A DNA stretch of 64,000 nucleotides from Thraustochytrium sp. TN22 (taxonomy: Eukaryota; Sar; Bigyra; Thraustochytrida; Thraustochytriidae), in contig JABLUY010000106.1 in assembly GCA_013306675.1 (NCBI GenBank), positions 1 through 64,000 on the forward strand, in the 5' to 3' direction. Every line of letters begins with the position of its first letter. The stretch's first letter is position 1. The position numbers and the translations under genes were made by a program. This document shows, piece by piece, positions 39,444-48,480 of the stretch. The notes beneath the pieces were generated by a model. It worked only from the letters and a program-made list of their open reading frames with translations, was not told the origin of the DNA and ran no database searches.

Positions 39444-42400
39444 ATGGAGCACAAAGTGGTGAACGATTACACCAAGGGCACGTCGACGGGCAACGACCAC
39501 ATTAAGGTCTTCGTGCGCGCGCGGCCGCCAAATGACGGCGGCGAGGCGCCCAAGGATATGTGGAGCCACAACCCAAAAGAAGCGGCCGGCAAGCTGACCA
39601 TCAAGGACCCGTCGCGGCACGTGGGCGAGCACGCCTTCCTCTTTGATAACGTGCTGTGGTGCACAAGCTCACAGGAAGCGGTCTTTCAGAGCGTGGCGCG
39701 GCCGCTCGTGGACCACTGCCTGAACGGGTACAATGGGTGTTGCTTCGCGTACGGGCAGACAGGTTCGGGCAAGACGTACTCGATGTTTGGCGAGAAGGGC
39801 GCGAAACGTGGCATCATCCCGCGCTGCATCGACTACATCTTCGCATACGCGGAGCGCGAGCAGCGCAAGAACAAGCACGTGAGCATAGTGGTAGAGGTTT
39901 CCTTTCTGGAGATGTACTGCGACGAGATTCGCGATCTCGGGCGCGCCTACATCGACAAGGAGGAGGAGAAGCTGCACAAGAAGATGAAGACGTCGGAGTG
40001 GTACCTGGAGAAGTTGCGCAGCCGTTCGTCCTTTGCGAGCTCGCCACCAGCAGAGATCAACGGCGCCAAGGACCGCGCGGACGACGGCCTTGAGATTCAC
40101 GAGGACTTTGAGGGCAATGTCTTCGTCAAGGATCTGGCGGTCATCCCGGTCACGCGCGCCGCCGAGGTCCTGGATGTCGTGGAGCGCGGGTTCCGACTGC
40201 GAGCCACGCACGGAACCAAGATGAATGAGTACTCGTCGCGGTCGCACTCGGTGTTCACGATCCGCGTCACGCAGCGCAACTCGGCGGAGAAGGAGACCAT
40301 TTCGGGCGTGCTGAACCTGGTGGACCTGGCCGGCAGCGAGCGACTCAACAAGAGCGAGTCGGAGGGGCAGCGTATGCGCGAGACGCTCTTCATCAACAGC
40401 TCCTTGAGCGCGCTCGGCAAGGTGGCTGCGGCGCTCGACCCGTCGACGCCGAGCGCCTACATCCCGTACCGCGACTCGCGACTCACGCGCCTCTTGCAGA
40501 ACTCGCTCGGCGGCAACGCGCATACCTCGGTGATCGCGGCGCTCAACCCGACGCGCCCCAATTACGACGAGTGTCTGTGCACACTACAATTTGCCAATCG
40601 CTGTAGGGCAGTCGTGAACCAGCCGCGCATCAACTACCTCGAGGGCTCGGGCCGCGGCCTCCTCCAGGCCACCATTCGCCGCCTCCAGAGCCAGATCCGC
40701 CGCCTCCGCTTCCTCATGGCCATACTGCTCGCCAAAAAGAACAAGCAGCTCGCGGACGTGCTGCGCGAACTCGGCCACGGCGACGTGCAGGTGCTCAGCG
40801 ACGGTCGCGTGCGCATGGCCGACGGCCGGGTGCTGGGCAGCACAATCGACGTGGCAGCCATCGAGAAGCAGGTCTCCTCGGCGCTCGCCGCGCGCGAGGC
40901 TTCCGACGCCCGCAGCCCGGGCTCGCCCATGGGCGAGTCGCCCGCGGGAAGCGTCTTCGACATGGGCAGCCTGGACCTGAATGACATCGAGAGCTCGCCG
41001 CTCTTCAACAACATGCTGCACGACGCGGCTGGCGGCGTCGGCAGCGGCGGGGATGAGGCCATGTCGCCTGGCGCGGGCGGCGACATTGTGGACGAGGACC
41101 CTGATGAAGCGACGCAGTGGAACTCGCTCGGGTCTGCCGGCGCCCTCCTGCGCAACCGCATGCGCAGACTTCGCATGCAGCTCAAGAACCAGCGCAAGGA
41201 CCGCGTCGAGGCTGAAGACCGCCTGCGCAATGTCAAGGACGTGCTCCGTAGCCTGGAGACCTCGTCCAAGGCCGACGCCGAGCGCCACATCAAGGAAAAC
41301 CGCCGCCTGCGCGAAGAGGTGGCCGCCCTGCGCAAGGGCATGGTGGACGCCGCCGCCGCGGCAAAGAGCCGCAACGTCGTCGTGCGGCGCGAGTACGAGG
41401 CGCGCATTGCCGCGCTACTGCAGAACTCCAAGGACCTCCAGGCCAGCACGCAGGAGCGACTCATGCAGGTGCCAAGCGCGCTCAAGGTGGACTCTGCCAA
41501 GCTGGAGCACGCGCGACGTCAGCTCGCCGACCTGTCCGAGACGCTCGGCAAGAAGCACGCCGACCATATCCGCGCGCTGCTCGAGGCCAACGAGGTCCAG
41601 ATCGCCAATATTCAGCAGCAAGCCGAGTACTGGGTCATGCAGAAAGACCTCGACTGCCGCCGTTTCGTCCGTGACTTCAACGCCTATCACGCCAAGCGCT
41701 CCGCCGAGGCCAAGAATCTGCGCAGGGAGCTCGACACGCTCTACGAGTACGCCAACGCCCTCACGCGCGCCTTTAACAAGATGCAGCGCGGCCACTACAA
41801 GCTCCGCGTAACCTCGCGCGAGGACCTCCTGCAGGAGGTTCTCGTGCGCGAAGAGGACGTGCCCACAGCGCCCGACCTGCGCTTTCGCCGCCTCCGCCAC
41901 CAGGCGAAGGTTCTCCGCGCCTACACGACCGAAGCCGATCGGGAGGAGGCCCCCTCTTCGCCGCTGCCGCCCAACAACCTTGCCATCCCAGCGCTCGCCG
42001 CAGCCTCCGCCAGGCTAGCGGCGCCCGAGTCCACCTCGCCTAAGCCGACGACCTTGGCTCTCGCCCCGACGCAGCAGGCCAAGCCTGACCCTGTTGCCGT
42101 GGACTCTCTTCTGGATAATCTTCACTTCCAGGGCGTACGCCTCGACGCCGACACTACCGAAATGGATGCCGACGGCCTGCGCGACCTCGTGCAGGCGCTG
42201 CGCGACTTCACCTCGTCCGCCTTCGCGCAGCGCGTCGTCGAGGACAAGCTGCTTTCGCGCGTCGCGGACCACCCCACGCTCGCCTATATCCGCACGCTGG
42301 AGGACGGTCTGCAGACCTACAAGCAGTCCTTCGAGGCCGAGGCCCAGCAGCACAAGGCTCTCCGCATCGCGTACGACAGCCTGCAGCGTCGCCAGCAACG

Positions 42401-42455
42401 TGCTGAAAAGCGCCGCGCCAAGCAACTTGCCAAGAAAACTACCCTGCCCACCTGA
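39444..42455 (+). CDS. Kinesin with N-terminal motor domain
   Basis: A 1003-residue kinesin heavy-chain-like motor that should walk on microtubules using ATP. The motor (about 18-400) has IKVFVRARPP, the P-loop GQTGSGKT (about 104-111), switch I NEYSSRSHSVF and switch II LVDLAGSER, then YRDSRLTRLLQNSLGGN. All catalytic motifs are intact. A charged insert lies before switch I at about 170-215. Predicted coiled coil covers about 405-440, 560-660, 680-790 and the C-terminal 50 residues (LQRRQQRAEKRRAKQLAKK). The segments between are disordered. The stalk and tail do not place it in a named subfamily by eye; a flagellar or protist-specific group is possible. It starts at the first ATG, 17 residues before the motor. 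Confidence 0.93.
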   Translation: MEHKVVNDYTKGTSTGNDHIKVFVRARPPNDGGEAPKDMWSHNPKEAAGKLTIKDPSRHVGEHAFLFDNVLWCTSSQEAVFQSVARPLVDHCLNGYNGCCFAYGQTGSGKTYSMFGEKGAKRGIIPRCIDYIFAYAEREQRKNKHVSIVVEVSFLEMYCDEIRDLGRAYIDKEEEKLHKKMKTSEWYLEKLRSRSSFASSPPAEINGAKDRADDGLEIHEDFEGNVFVKDLAVIPVTRAAEVLDVVERGFRLRATHGTKMNEYSSRSHSVFTIRVTQRNSAEKETISGVLNLVDLAGSERLNKSESEGQRMRETLFINSSLSALGKVAAALDPSTPSAYIPYRDSRLTRLLQNSLGGNAHTSVIAALNPTRPNYDECLCTLQFANRCRAVVNQPRINYLEGSGRGLLQATIRRLQSQIRRLRFLMAILLAKKNKQLADVLRELGHGDVQVLSDGRVRMADGRVLGSTIDVAAIEKQVSSALAAREASDARSPGSPMGESPAGSVFDMGSLDLNDIESSPLFNNMLHDAAGGVGSGGDEAMSPGAGGDIVDEDPDEATQWNSLGSAGALLRNRMRRLRMQLKNQRKDRVEAEDRLRNVKDVLRSLETSSKADAERHIKENRRLREEVAALRKGMVDAAAAAKSRNVVVRREYEARIAALLQNSKDLQASTQERLMQVPSALKVDSAKLEHARRQLADLSETLGKKHADHIRALLEANEVQIANIQQQAEYWVMQKDLDCRRFVRDFNAYHAKRSAEAKNLRRELDTLYEYANALTRAFNKMQRGHYKLRVTSREDLLQEVLVREEDVPTAPDLRFRRLRHQAKVLRAYTTEADREEAPSSPLPPNNLAIPALAAASARLAAPESTSPKPTTLALAPTQQAKPDPVAVDSLLDNLHFQGVRLDADTTEMDADGLRDLVQALRDFTSSAFAQRVVEDKLLSRVADHPTLAYIRTLEDGLQTYKQSFEAEAQQHKALRIAYDSLQRRQQRAEKRRAKQLAKKTTLPT

Positions 42456-43135
42456 CTGATGACTAACTTATAACCCCTCTAGCTGAACTTATGGCTACAC
42501 GTTTTGTAAAGAGGCAGGCTGGCCAGCTGAAGCTGGGACCAACTTGTCGAGGGTCTTCGGCAAGAGGCTGCCAGTACTTCGATCAAAACTGTTGCGCTCC
42601 AAGTCAGCATCACCGAAGCCATCCGTCATCACTTCATACTCGGACATGTTTGCGTCAGTGCCCTGGTCCACGAGTGCGAGCAGGAGGTCGCGGAGGATAA
42701 GCGCCGTGATCATCAGAAGCCATCCTAAGCTGCTCTGCCGCTTGCCTTGACGCACCAGGCGCTCGAAGAGGAGCAGGACGACCGAGAGGAGCAGGGCGAT
42801 AAGAACGCAGGATGATGAGGATGATCAAGGTTTCCAGCTAGCTACCACCAGAAACTCAAAGGACGAGGAGGACCATGAAAGGACGTTGAAGGTGTTGTGG
42901 ACGTTAGGGTCGACTGGCTACCAGTAGCTAGCTAGGGCGACCGCGAACGACCACCACAACGACAAAGACGACCTCTACGAGGTGGAGAGCGGCGGCTCTT
43001 GCATGCCTCTCAGGGTGCATTGCGGACACTCGGACATTGTCGTCAACAGGTGGGATTGTGACCAGGGCAATCCGTGCCCGTGGTTTGCCTGGCAGCACTG
43101 GCAACAGGCACAAGGAAAGCCCCAGCAGCCAGCAA
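42456..43135. other. Intergenic between kinesin and actin pseudogene
   Basis: No gene supported. Contains CTAGCTAG-type short palindromes (42836-42846, 42925-42935). The actin similarity on the minus strand ends at about 43136 and does not continue into this segment. Confidence 0.4.
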
Positions 43136-43903
43136 GGCTGGAAAAGCACCTCGGGGCAGCGGAAGCGCTCGTTGCCGATGGTGATGACGTTGCCGTCCGG
43201 GAGCTCGTAGCTCTTCTCGAGGGCCGAGGACTCGGCGGCGAGGCGCATCTCCTCGTCGAAGTCCTGGGCGACGTAGGCAAGCTTCTCCTTGATGTCACGC
43301 ACAATCTCGCGCTCGGCGGTGGTGGTGAATCATGTAGTCGGTGAGGTCGCGGCCGGCAAGGTCGATGCGGAGCACGGCGTGCGGGAGCGCGTAGCCCTCG
43401 TAGATGGGCACGGTGTGGGTCACACCATCACCCGAGTCGAGGACGGCTCCGGTGGCGCGGCCCGAGGCGTACAGGGAGAGCACGGCCTGGATGTTGACGT
43501 ACATGGCCGGGACGTTGAAGGTCTCGAACATGATCTGGGTCATGCGCTCGCGGTTGGCCTTGGGGTTGAGGGGGGGCTCCGTCAGCAGGACGGGGTGCTC
43601 CTCCGGGGCGACGCGGAGCTCGTTGCAGAAGGTGTGGTGCTAGATCTTCTCCATGTCGTCCCAGTTGGTCACGATGCCGTGCTCGATCGGGTACTTGAGC
43701 GTGAGGACACCACGCTTGGACTGGGCCTCGTCACCGACGCAGGCGTCCTTCTGGTCCATGCCGACCATGATGCCCGGGTGCTTGGGGCGGCCCACGATGG
43801 ACGGGAAGACGGCGCGGGGCGCGTCGTCGCCGGCGAAGCCGGCCTTGCACGTGCCGGAGCCGCTGTCGACCACGAGGGCCTGGACCTCATCGTCGGCGAT
43901 CTT
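43136..43903 (-). pseudogene. Actin pseudogene, 3'-truncated
   Basis: The minus strand reads as conventional actin from [25 protein letters not shown] through [14 protein letters not shown] to [13 protein letters not shown], about residues 2-270 of 375. It is broken in several ways: the expected initiator codon reads ATC; the Trp of DMEKIWHH is TAG; about 26 nt are missing after the GRDLTDY motif, shifting the frame; and similarity stops abruptly at VLFQP, losing the last hundred residues. It is intronless, so it may be a retrocopy or a segmental copy of an intron-poor parent. Preservation of the intact stretches is high, implying a fairly recent origin. Confidence 0.9.
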
Positions 43904-44475
43904 GCTCACGGGGTGGGTGGGGCGGGGCGGCTGCTGCGAAGCTTGCGGAGGCTGAAGGTTGCTCGGGCTGGTAGCGAGTCTGCTGCCGCCGCGCGGCCGC
44001 CGCTCGGCCCAGAGGGGGCCTGCTCAGCTACTAAGTTAGTAGGCCGCCGCTCGCCGCGCCGTGTGAGGCGGCCAGGGAAACGGGTTCACAGCATCAGACG
44101 CGCGGCGTGCACAGGACCACGCGCACGGCGCATGCCCGCGAAGCTCACGCGCGCGTTATCGGCGTACAGAGGCACACGAGCCCGCATACTCCTGCACGAG
44201 GTGCACGAGCCGCCACGAGCCATCACGTGCGTCGTGCGCTCGGCCCGGCCGGCAAACCCATATCTCATCCCCGCTCCGCTCGCCGCGCCTTCGCACGCGA
44301 CGCCTGGCGCCCGGTCTGCGAGGCGCGGCGCAGGGCAGGGTCGCAGCGCGAGGACGAGACCGGCAAGCACCCTGCGCCCGCCAAGGTGGAGGAGAGACAG
44401 ACGAGCTTGCTGACTAGCTAGTAGCTACTCTAGCTCTAGCTGGCCAGTCGCAGGGCTGGGACTGCTCAGACAGCG
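43904..44475. other. Intergenic between actin pseudogene and gag fossil
   Basis: No gene supported. GC-rich, with a CTAGCTAG-like cluster at 44410-44440. No terminal repeat of the neighbouring element was recognised here. Confidence 0.4.
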
Positions 44476-46338
44476 ATGAGCTTACTCCCCGAGTCGAACT
44501 TGCGCCAACGTTGGCTAGATGATGAGCAGCGGCAGGTACGGGGTGCACGCGCTTTGGTCGGTCACCTCGAGGAGTCCGAGAAAGACTCCGCGGCCGTGGC
44601 CAGGGCTGAAGCTGACGTCCAGGACGAGGGGGACCACCATGAACAGGGACCTCCGGTTGCTCTGACTCCGGCTGGGGCTCCTGCCGTTGCAGGCGAAGTC
44701 GCGGCGCATGGCGACGCGAGTGCCTGCGACTACGCCATCGTCGAAGGTGAAGGTGAGGCCGTACGCGAGACGGAGGCCGGAGATGCCAGCACTTCCGACG
44801 ACAGCGCGCAGCCCGCGCAAACGTCATCGGCAGCCACGGGCGTAGGAGCTTCCTCGGCACGCGCGAACGAGGCCGACAATGTGGCGGGAGCGCCGGATGC
44901 CCATGGCGCCATTCTGCAGCGTATGGAAGACGAGAACAAGCGTCTGGAAGACAAGAACAAGCGTATGGAAGACGAGAACAAGCGTATGAAAGACGAGAAC
45001 AAGACTTTCCAAGAACGGGTGCTTCATGAGTGCAAACGCCTTCGTGAAGAGAACCAGGAGCTGCTCAAGATGATCCGAGAGCAGCAGAAGGAACTCTCCG
45101 CCATGAAGAGGGGCCATGCGGATCCTGTGGGGGGGCAAGACCCCAAGAAGAACGTCACGATGCGGCGCGGCAGCAGCGGCAGTCCACATCACGATGACGA
45201 GGACCTCCCGGGAAGCATCCAAATGGGCGAGAACACCCCAGAGTGTACGCAGCGTGGCCGCGGACGCTTATCAAGCATTGAGGCAACTGCAAGGGCCATG
45301 TGGGCAGAAGGGCGCTTGTGCGCCCCGCAGGTGACTGTGGAAGGCCCGAACCCCCCCCAGGAGCTCAAGGCAGACTTCTCGGACGCTGAGTTCCTCAGCT
45401 GGGTCGAGAACTACAAGATCTACTGCACATTGTGTCTCGAGCTGGGGATAAATCCTCTCCCGGCGTACGGTGTCTTGCCGGAACGAGCACGGGAGACGTT
45501 GATCAGACGCCTTCGCAAGGCGAACGGTCTCGCGAATAGGCCTGAGTGGGTGTGCCTCAACGTCACCGACATCACCATCGACCTGCTCGACGCGTACGTC
45601 GCCGTCCTCACCGATTTCCGCTGGAAGCGGCACGGTGAGGGGCTGACCGCAAGGGTGTCAAAGCGTTTCGTCCACCACCTCAAAGGGGCCGAGATCAAGC
45701 TTCCTGAGGTCTTCGACAAGTTCGACCAGGAGCTCACGAAGGAGGCCCAGCGCATGGGCTGTCGCCAGCCTGTGGAGCTGCTGGCACTCATCGACGAGCA
45801 CGCCCGGTACCCCGACCAGCTGTATCGGGACACTGTGAAGAGGTTTCACGGCTATGAGAGGGACGACCTCGACCGATTGCGGAAGAAACACGGCTACCCA
45901 GAGACGCTGAAGAGCCTGTACCTGGTGGCAAACCTGCGCAAGTCGAATATCGAGCAGTTTCTGTACAAGGTCGCACCAGCGCGGCTGGACCTGAACGTGA
46001 GCGCCCAGAGCGACACCGGCGAGGCCAGCACACCCCCCGGTTAGAACACGGGCGAGACGGCAAAGGACGAGGACAACAAGTGCGGCCGGAACAAGCCGCG
46101 CACGACCGGCTCCACTGACGACAAGAAGTCGACCAAGTACCCGCTCGAAACCGACGTCGACCCAAGTACCCGCTCGAAACCGACGTCGAGGCCAAGTGCG
46201 ACTTGTGCGGTGGAAAGCATGACCTCAAGGTCCTGCGCGACGGGAAGTTCGTGCGCAACTGCCCCAAATCGGGCGACTGCCCGAGCGCGGAGTGCAGGGC
46301 GGCCGCCGCGAAGTTCGTCGAGAACATGCCGATCGCAT
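44476..46338 (+). mobile_element. LTR-retrotransposon gag-like fossil
   Basis: A virus-like element remnant. It has an acidic N-terminal part, a coiled coil built of repeated 'MEDENKR' units, a helical core resembling retrotransposon gag (around FSDAEFLSWVENYKIY and onwards), and a Cys/His-bearing segment near the downstream end. No protease, reverse transcriptase, RNase H or integrase is found, and no flanking long terminal repeats were seen. It is a partial copy that looks broken, with roughly one break in the part that remains. The long preserved frame suggests moderate to recent age. Copia versus Gypsy assignment cannot be made from gag alone. Codon use is less GC3-biased than in the neighbours, consistent with a mobile origin. 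Domestication as a host gene is an alternative. Confidence 0.6.
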
Positions 46339-46429
46339 AAGCGCGCCAAACCGGAGCCTTCCTTCCTACTCTTTTAGGCCCAAGGGCCTCCAGAGGCCCA
46401 AGGCTTGGCCTTTCTCAAAGAAACTAACG

Positions 46430-48175
46430 TTACTCCCAAATCTTCACCGTGTTATCCCACGCGCAGGTAGCGACCCAGGAGGGCTCCACAGGATGCCAGG
46501 CCGCGCCTTGCGTGGGCTGCGAGTGCACTCGCAGCTCGCGTAGACGCTTGCACGAGTTCCAGTTCCAAAAGAAGAGCTTGCCGGAGGAGTCGCCCGAGAG
46601 CAGTAGCTTGCCGTTGGGCGAGAAGTCAATGGGCAGCGCAAAGCCGGCGTTGTTGTGACCCGTGAAGCGCTTGGAGCAGTTGCGGAAGCGGTCCCTATAC
46701 TCGTAGGTGATGATCTGATTGTCCATGCTCTGGCACGCGAAAAAGCGCTGATCGGGCGAGATCGTTACAAAGGGCATGCTCTGCTGGGACGCTTCCTGGA
46801 TGTACTTGATGGGCACCGGCGTGTTGAGGTCCCAGACCAGGAGCTTCTTGTCATAGGAGCTGGTCAGGAAGCGACGGCCCTCGTCGAAGAAGGTAACGGT
46901 GTGCACAGCGCCGTCGTGGTGCGCGTAGCGCTGCGTGATCTTGCCCTCACGCAGATCCCATTGCACGATCTGCTTGTTTTCGCAGGCGGCCAGCACAAGG
47001 TTCTCGTCACCCGGCGCGAAGCGCACGCAGTTCGGCACGGACCCGTTGGACAGCGAGATGATGGCCTGGCCCGTTTCCGTGTCCCACAGCCGCAGCGTGC
47101 GGTCGTAGCTGCTCGACAGAAAGCGGTCGCCCTCGCCGTTGAAGGCATGGTCGCGCATCGGCTCCTTGTGGCCGGCGTACGTGCGCATCAGGCCGCGGCC
47201 GCCGCCCAGGCAGCTCTCGTACACCGCCCACATTTTAAGCGTGCCGTCCAGGCTCGACGACAGCAGCATGTGGCCCACCTTGGGAAAGAAGCTGACCTTG
47301 GACACGCCCTTGGTGTGTCCCTTGAACTGCACAAGCAGGCGGTGCGGGATGCCCGACTCGTGGTCCTCGTTTGCGCGCAGCGTGGGCGGCACCTGCAGCC
47401 AGCTGCGGCCCTGGTAGTCGGACTCCGCGCTCCCGTGAAAGCTCGTCGCGGACGCCAAGCGCTCGCCGCGTTCCACGGTGATGTGCTCCTCGCGGTTCTC
47501 GCGCCGCTCCTCGTCGCGTTGCGCGCGCTCGGCCGCCTTGCTGCGCCGCTTCTCCTGGTCCGCCAGGTACTGCTTCTGCTCCTCCGAGACCTTGGGCGGC
47601 ACGATCTCTTCATCGCGCGGCTTCAGGGCCTCCTCCTCGTCGTCCGCCGGCGCCGCCCACAGGCCCTCGCCCGCCAGCCCGCGCTTGAGCAGGTCTGCAT
47701 CCGCGGCGCCGCGCCGCTGACGCTTGCGCCTCCTGCTGCTGCTGCTCGCACCGGTGCTGGCGCCACTGGCACCACCGGCGCCGACCAGGACACTTTCGCT
47801 GCTGCGCATGCGCCTGCGCCCCGGCCCGCCGTACAGCTCCAGGTCGAAGGTGGTCTCGTCCACGGCGGCCTCGCTCACCTGGGCCCTGCGCTGCCCAAAC
47901 GGGTTCACCGGGCCCTCGGCCGGCGCGGTCAGCGCGGCGGCCTTGACATTGTGCGCCAGCGTCGTCGTCGCCGCCGTGTCGAGCGGCCTGGCCAGCGCCG
48001 TCGTCGCGGCGCCCTGCAGGTGCTCCTCGCCCACGTCCACCGCAGGCGCCGACGCCACGCCGCCCCGCGTCCCGCCCTTGGCGGCGGCAGGCGCGGACGC
48101 GGGCGCGGACGCTGGCGCCGCGGCGCCCGCCTCGGACTCGGAGTCGTCCTCGGACGCGTACGCGAGCCCGAGCAT
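46430..48175 (-). CDS. CDC40: Pre-mRNA splicing factor Prp17 (CDC40), WD40 protein
   Basis: A 581-residue Prp17/CDC40 orthologue, a spliceosomal WD-repeat protein needed for the second catalytic step. The N-terminal 240 residues are disordered but carry family motifs: NPFGQRRAQVSEAAVDETTFDLE and a charged helix PPKVSEEQKQYLADQEKRR. Then comes WLQVPPTLRANEDHESGIPHRLLVQFKGHTKGV-type sequence and seven WD repeats to the C-terminus, including LLSSSLDGTLKMW, FLSSSYDRTLRLWD, FLTSSYDKKLLVWD and the closing WVATCAWDNTVKIWE. The length matches other Prp17 proteins. It is divergent from U2AF2, only 305 bp away, which suggests shared promoter control. Confidence 0.96.
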   Translation of the reverse strand: MLGLAYASEDDSESEAGAAAPASAPASAPAAAKGGTRGGVASAPAVDVGEEHLQGAATTALARPLDTAATTTLAHNVKAAALTAPAEGPVNPFGQRRAQVSEAAVDETTFDLELYGGPGRRRMRSSESVLVGAGGASGASTGASSSSRRRKRQRRGAADADLLKRGLAGEGLWAAPADDEEEALKPRDEEIVPPKVSEEQKQYLADQEKRRSKAAERAQRDEERRENREEHITVERGERLASATSFHGSAESDYQGRSWLQVPPTLRANEDHESGIPHRLLVQFKGHTKGVSKVSFFPKVGHMLLSSSLDGTLKMWAVYESCLGGGRGLMRTYAGHKEPMRDHAFNGEGDRFLSSSYDRTLRLWDTETGQAIISLSNGSVPNCVRFAPGDENLVLAACENKQIVQWDLREGKITQRYAHHDGAVHTVTFFDEGRRFLTSSYDKKLLVWDLNTPVPIKYIQEASQQSMPFVTISPDQRFFACQSMDNQIITYEYRDRFRNCSKRFTGHNNAGFALPIDFSPNGKLLLSGDSSGKLFFWNWNSCKRLRELRVHSQPTQGAAWHPVEPSWVATCAWDNTVKIWE

Positions 48176-48341
48176 GGTTGGCCGCGTTCAAGGTCTGCCG
48201 CGAGCGCCGCGCGGCCAAGCGCGGCGCGCCGCATGCAGTCCGGCATCCATCCCGCCACCGCGGACGGCGGCGGCGGCAGAACGCGGCGCGGCAGGCTCCG
48301 CGGCTCGCCCGCCCGCCCGCCCGCCCGCCCGCCCTCGGCGC

Positions 48342-48385
<44 letters not shown>

Positions 48386-48480
48386 TGCTGCGGCCTCGTT
48401 CAAAACCACAAGCAGCAGGTGTTGGAGCTGGCGCAGCCGCAGCCGCAGGCGCTGCAGGCGCAGAGCGCGGTCGCGGCGCG
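48176..48480. promoter_or_regulatory. Bidirectional promoter region, Prp17 / U2AF2
   Basis: This 305-bp segment separates the divergent start codons of two splicing factors. It contains CGCCCGCC repeats (48301-48335) and a perfect GGC run (48345-48382). No TATA-like sequence was seen. The frame of U2AF2 is open through it, but no ATG in frame precedes 48481. Confidence 0.6.

Noticed and set aside
42960-43020. Possible inverted actin fragment on the plus strand (DLY...SGGS-M)
   Set aside because: Only a few residues match the actin DLYxNxVxSGG segment and the similarity does not extend on either side; chance cannot be excluded.
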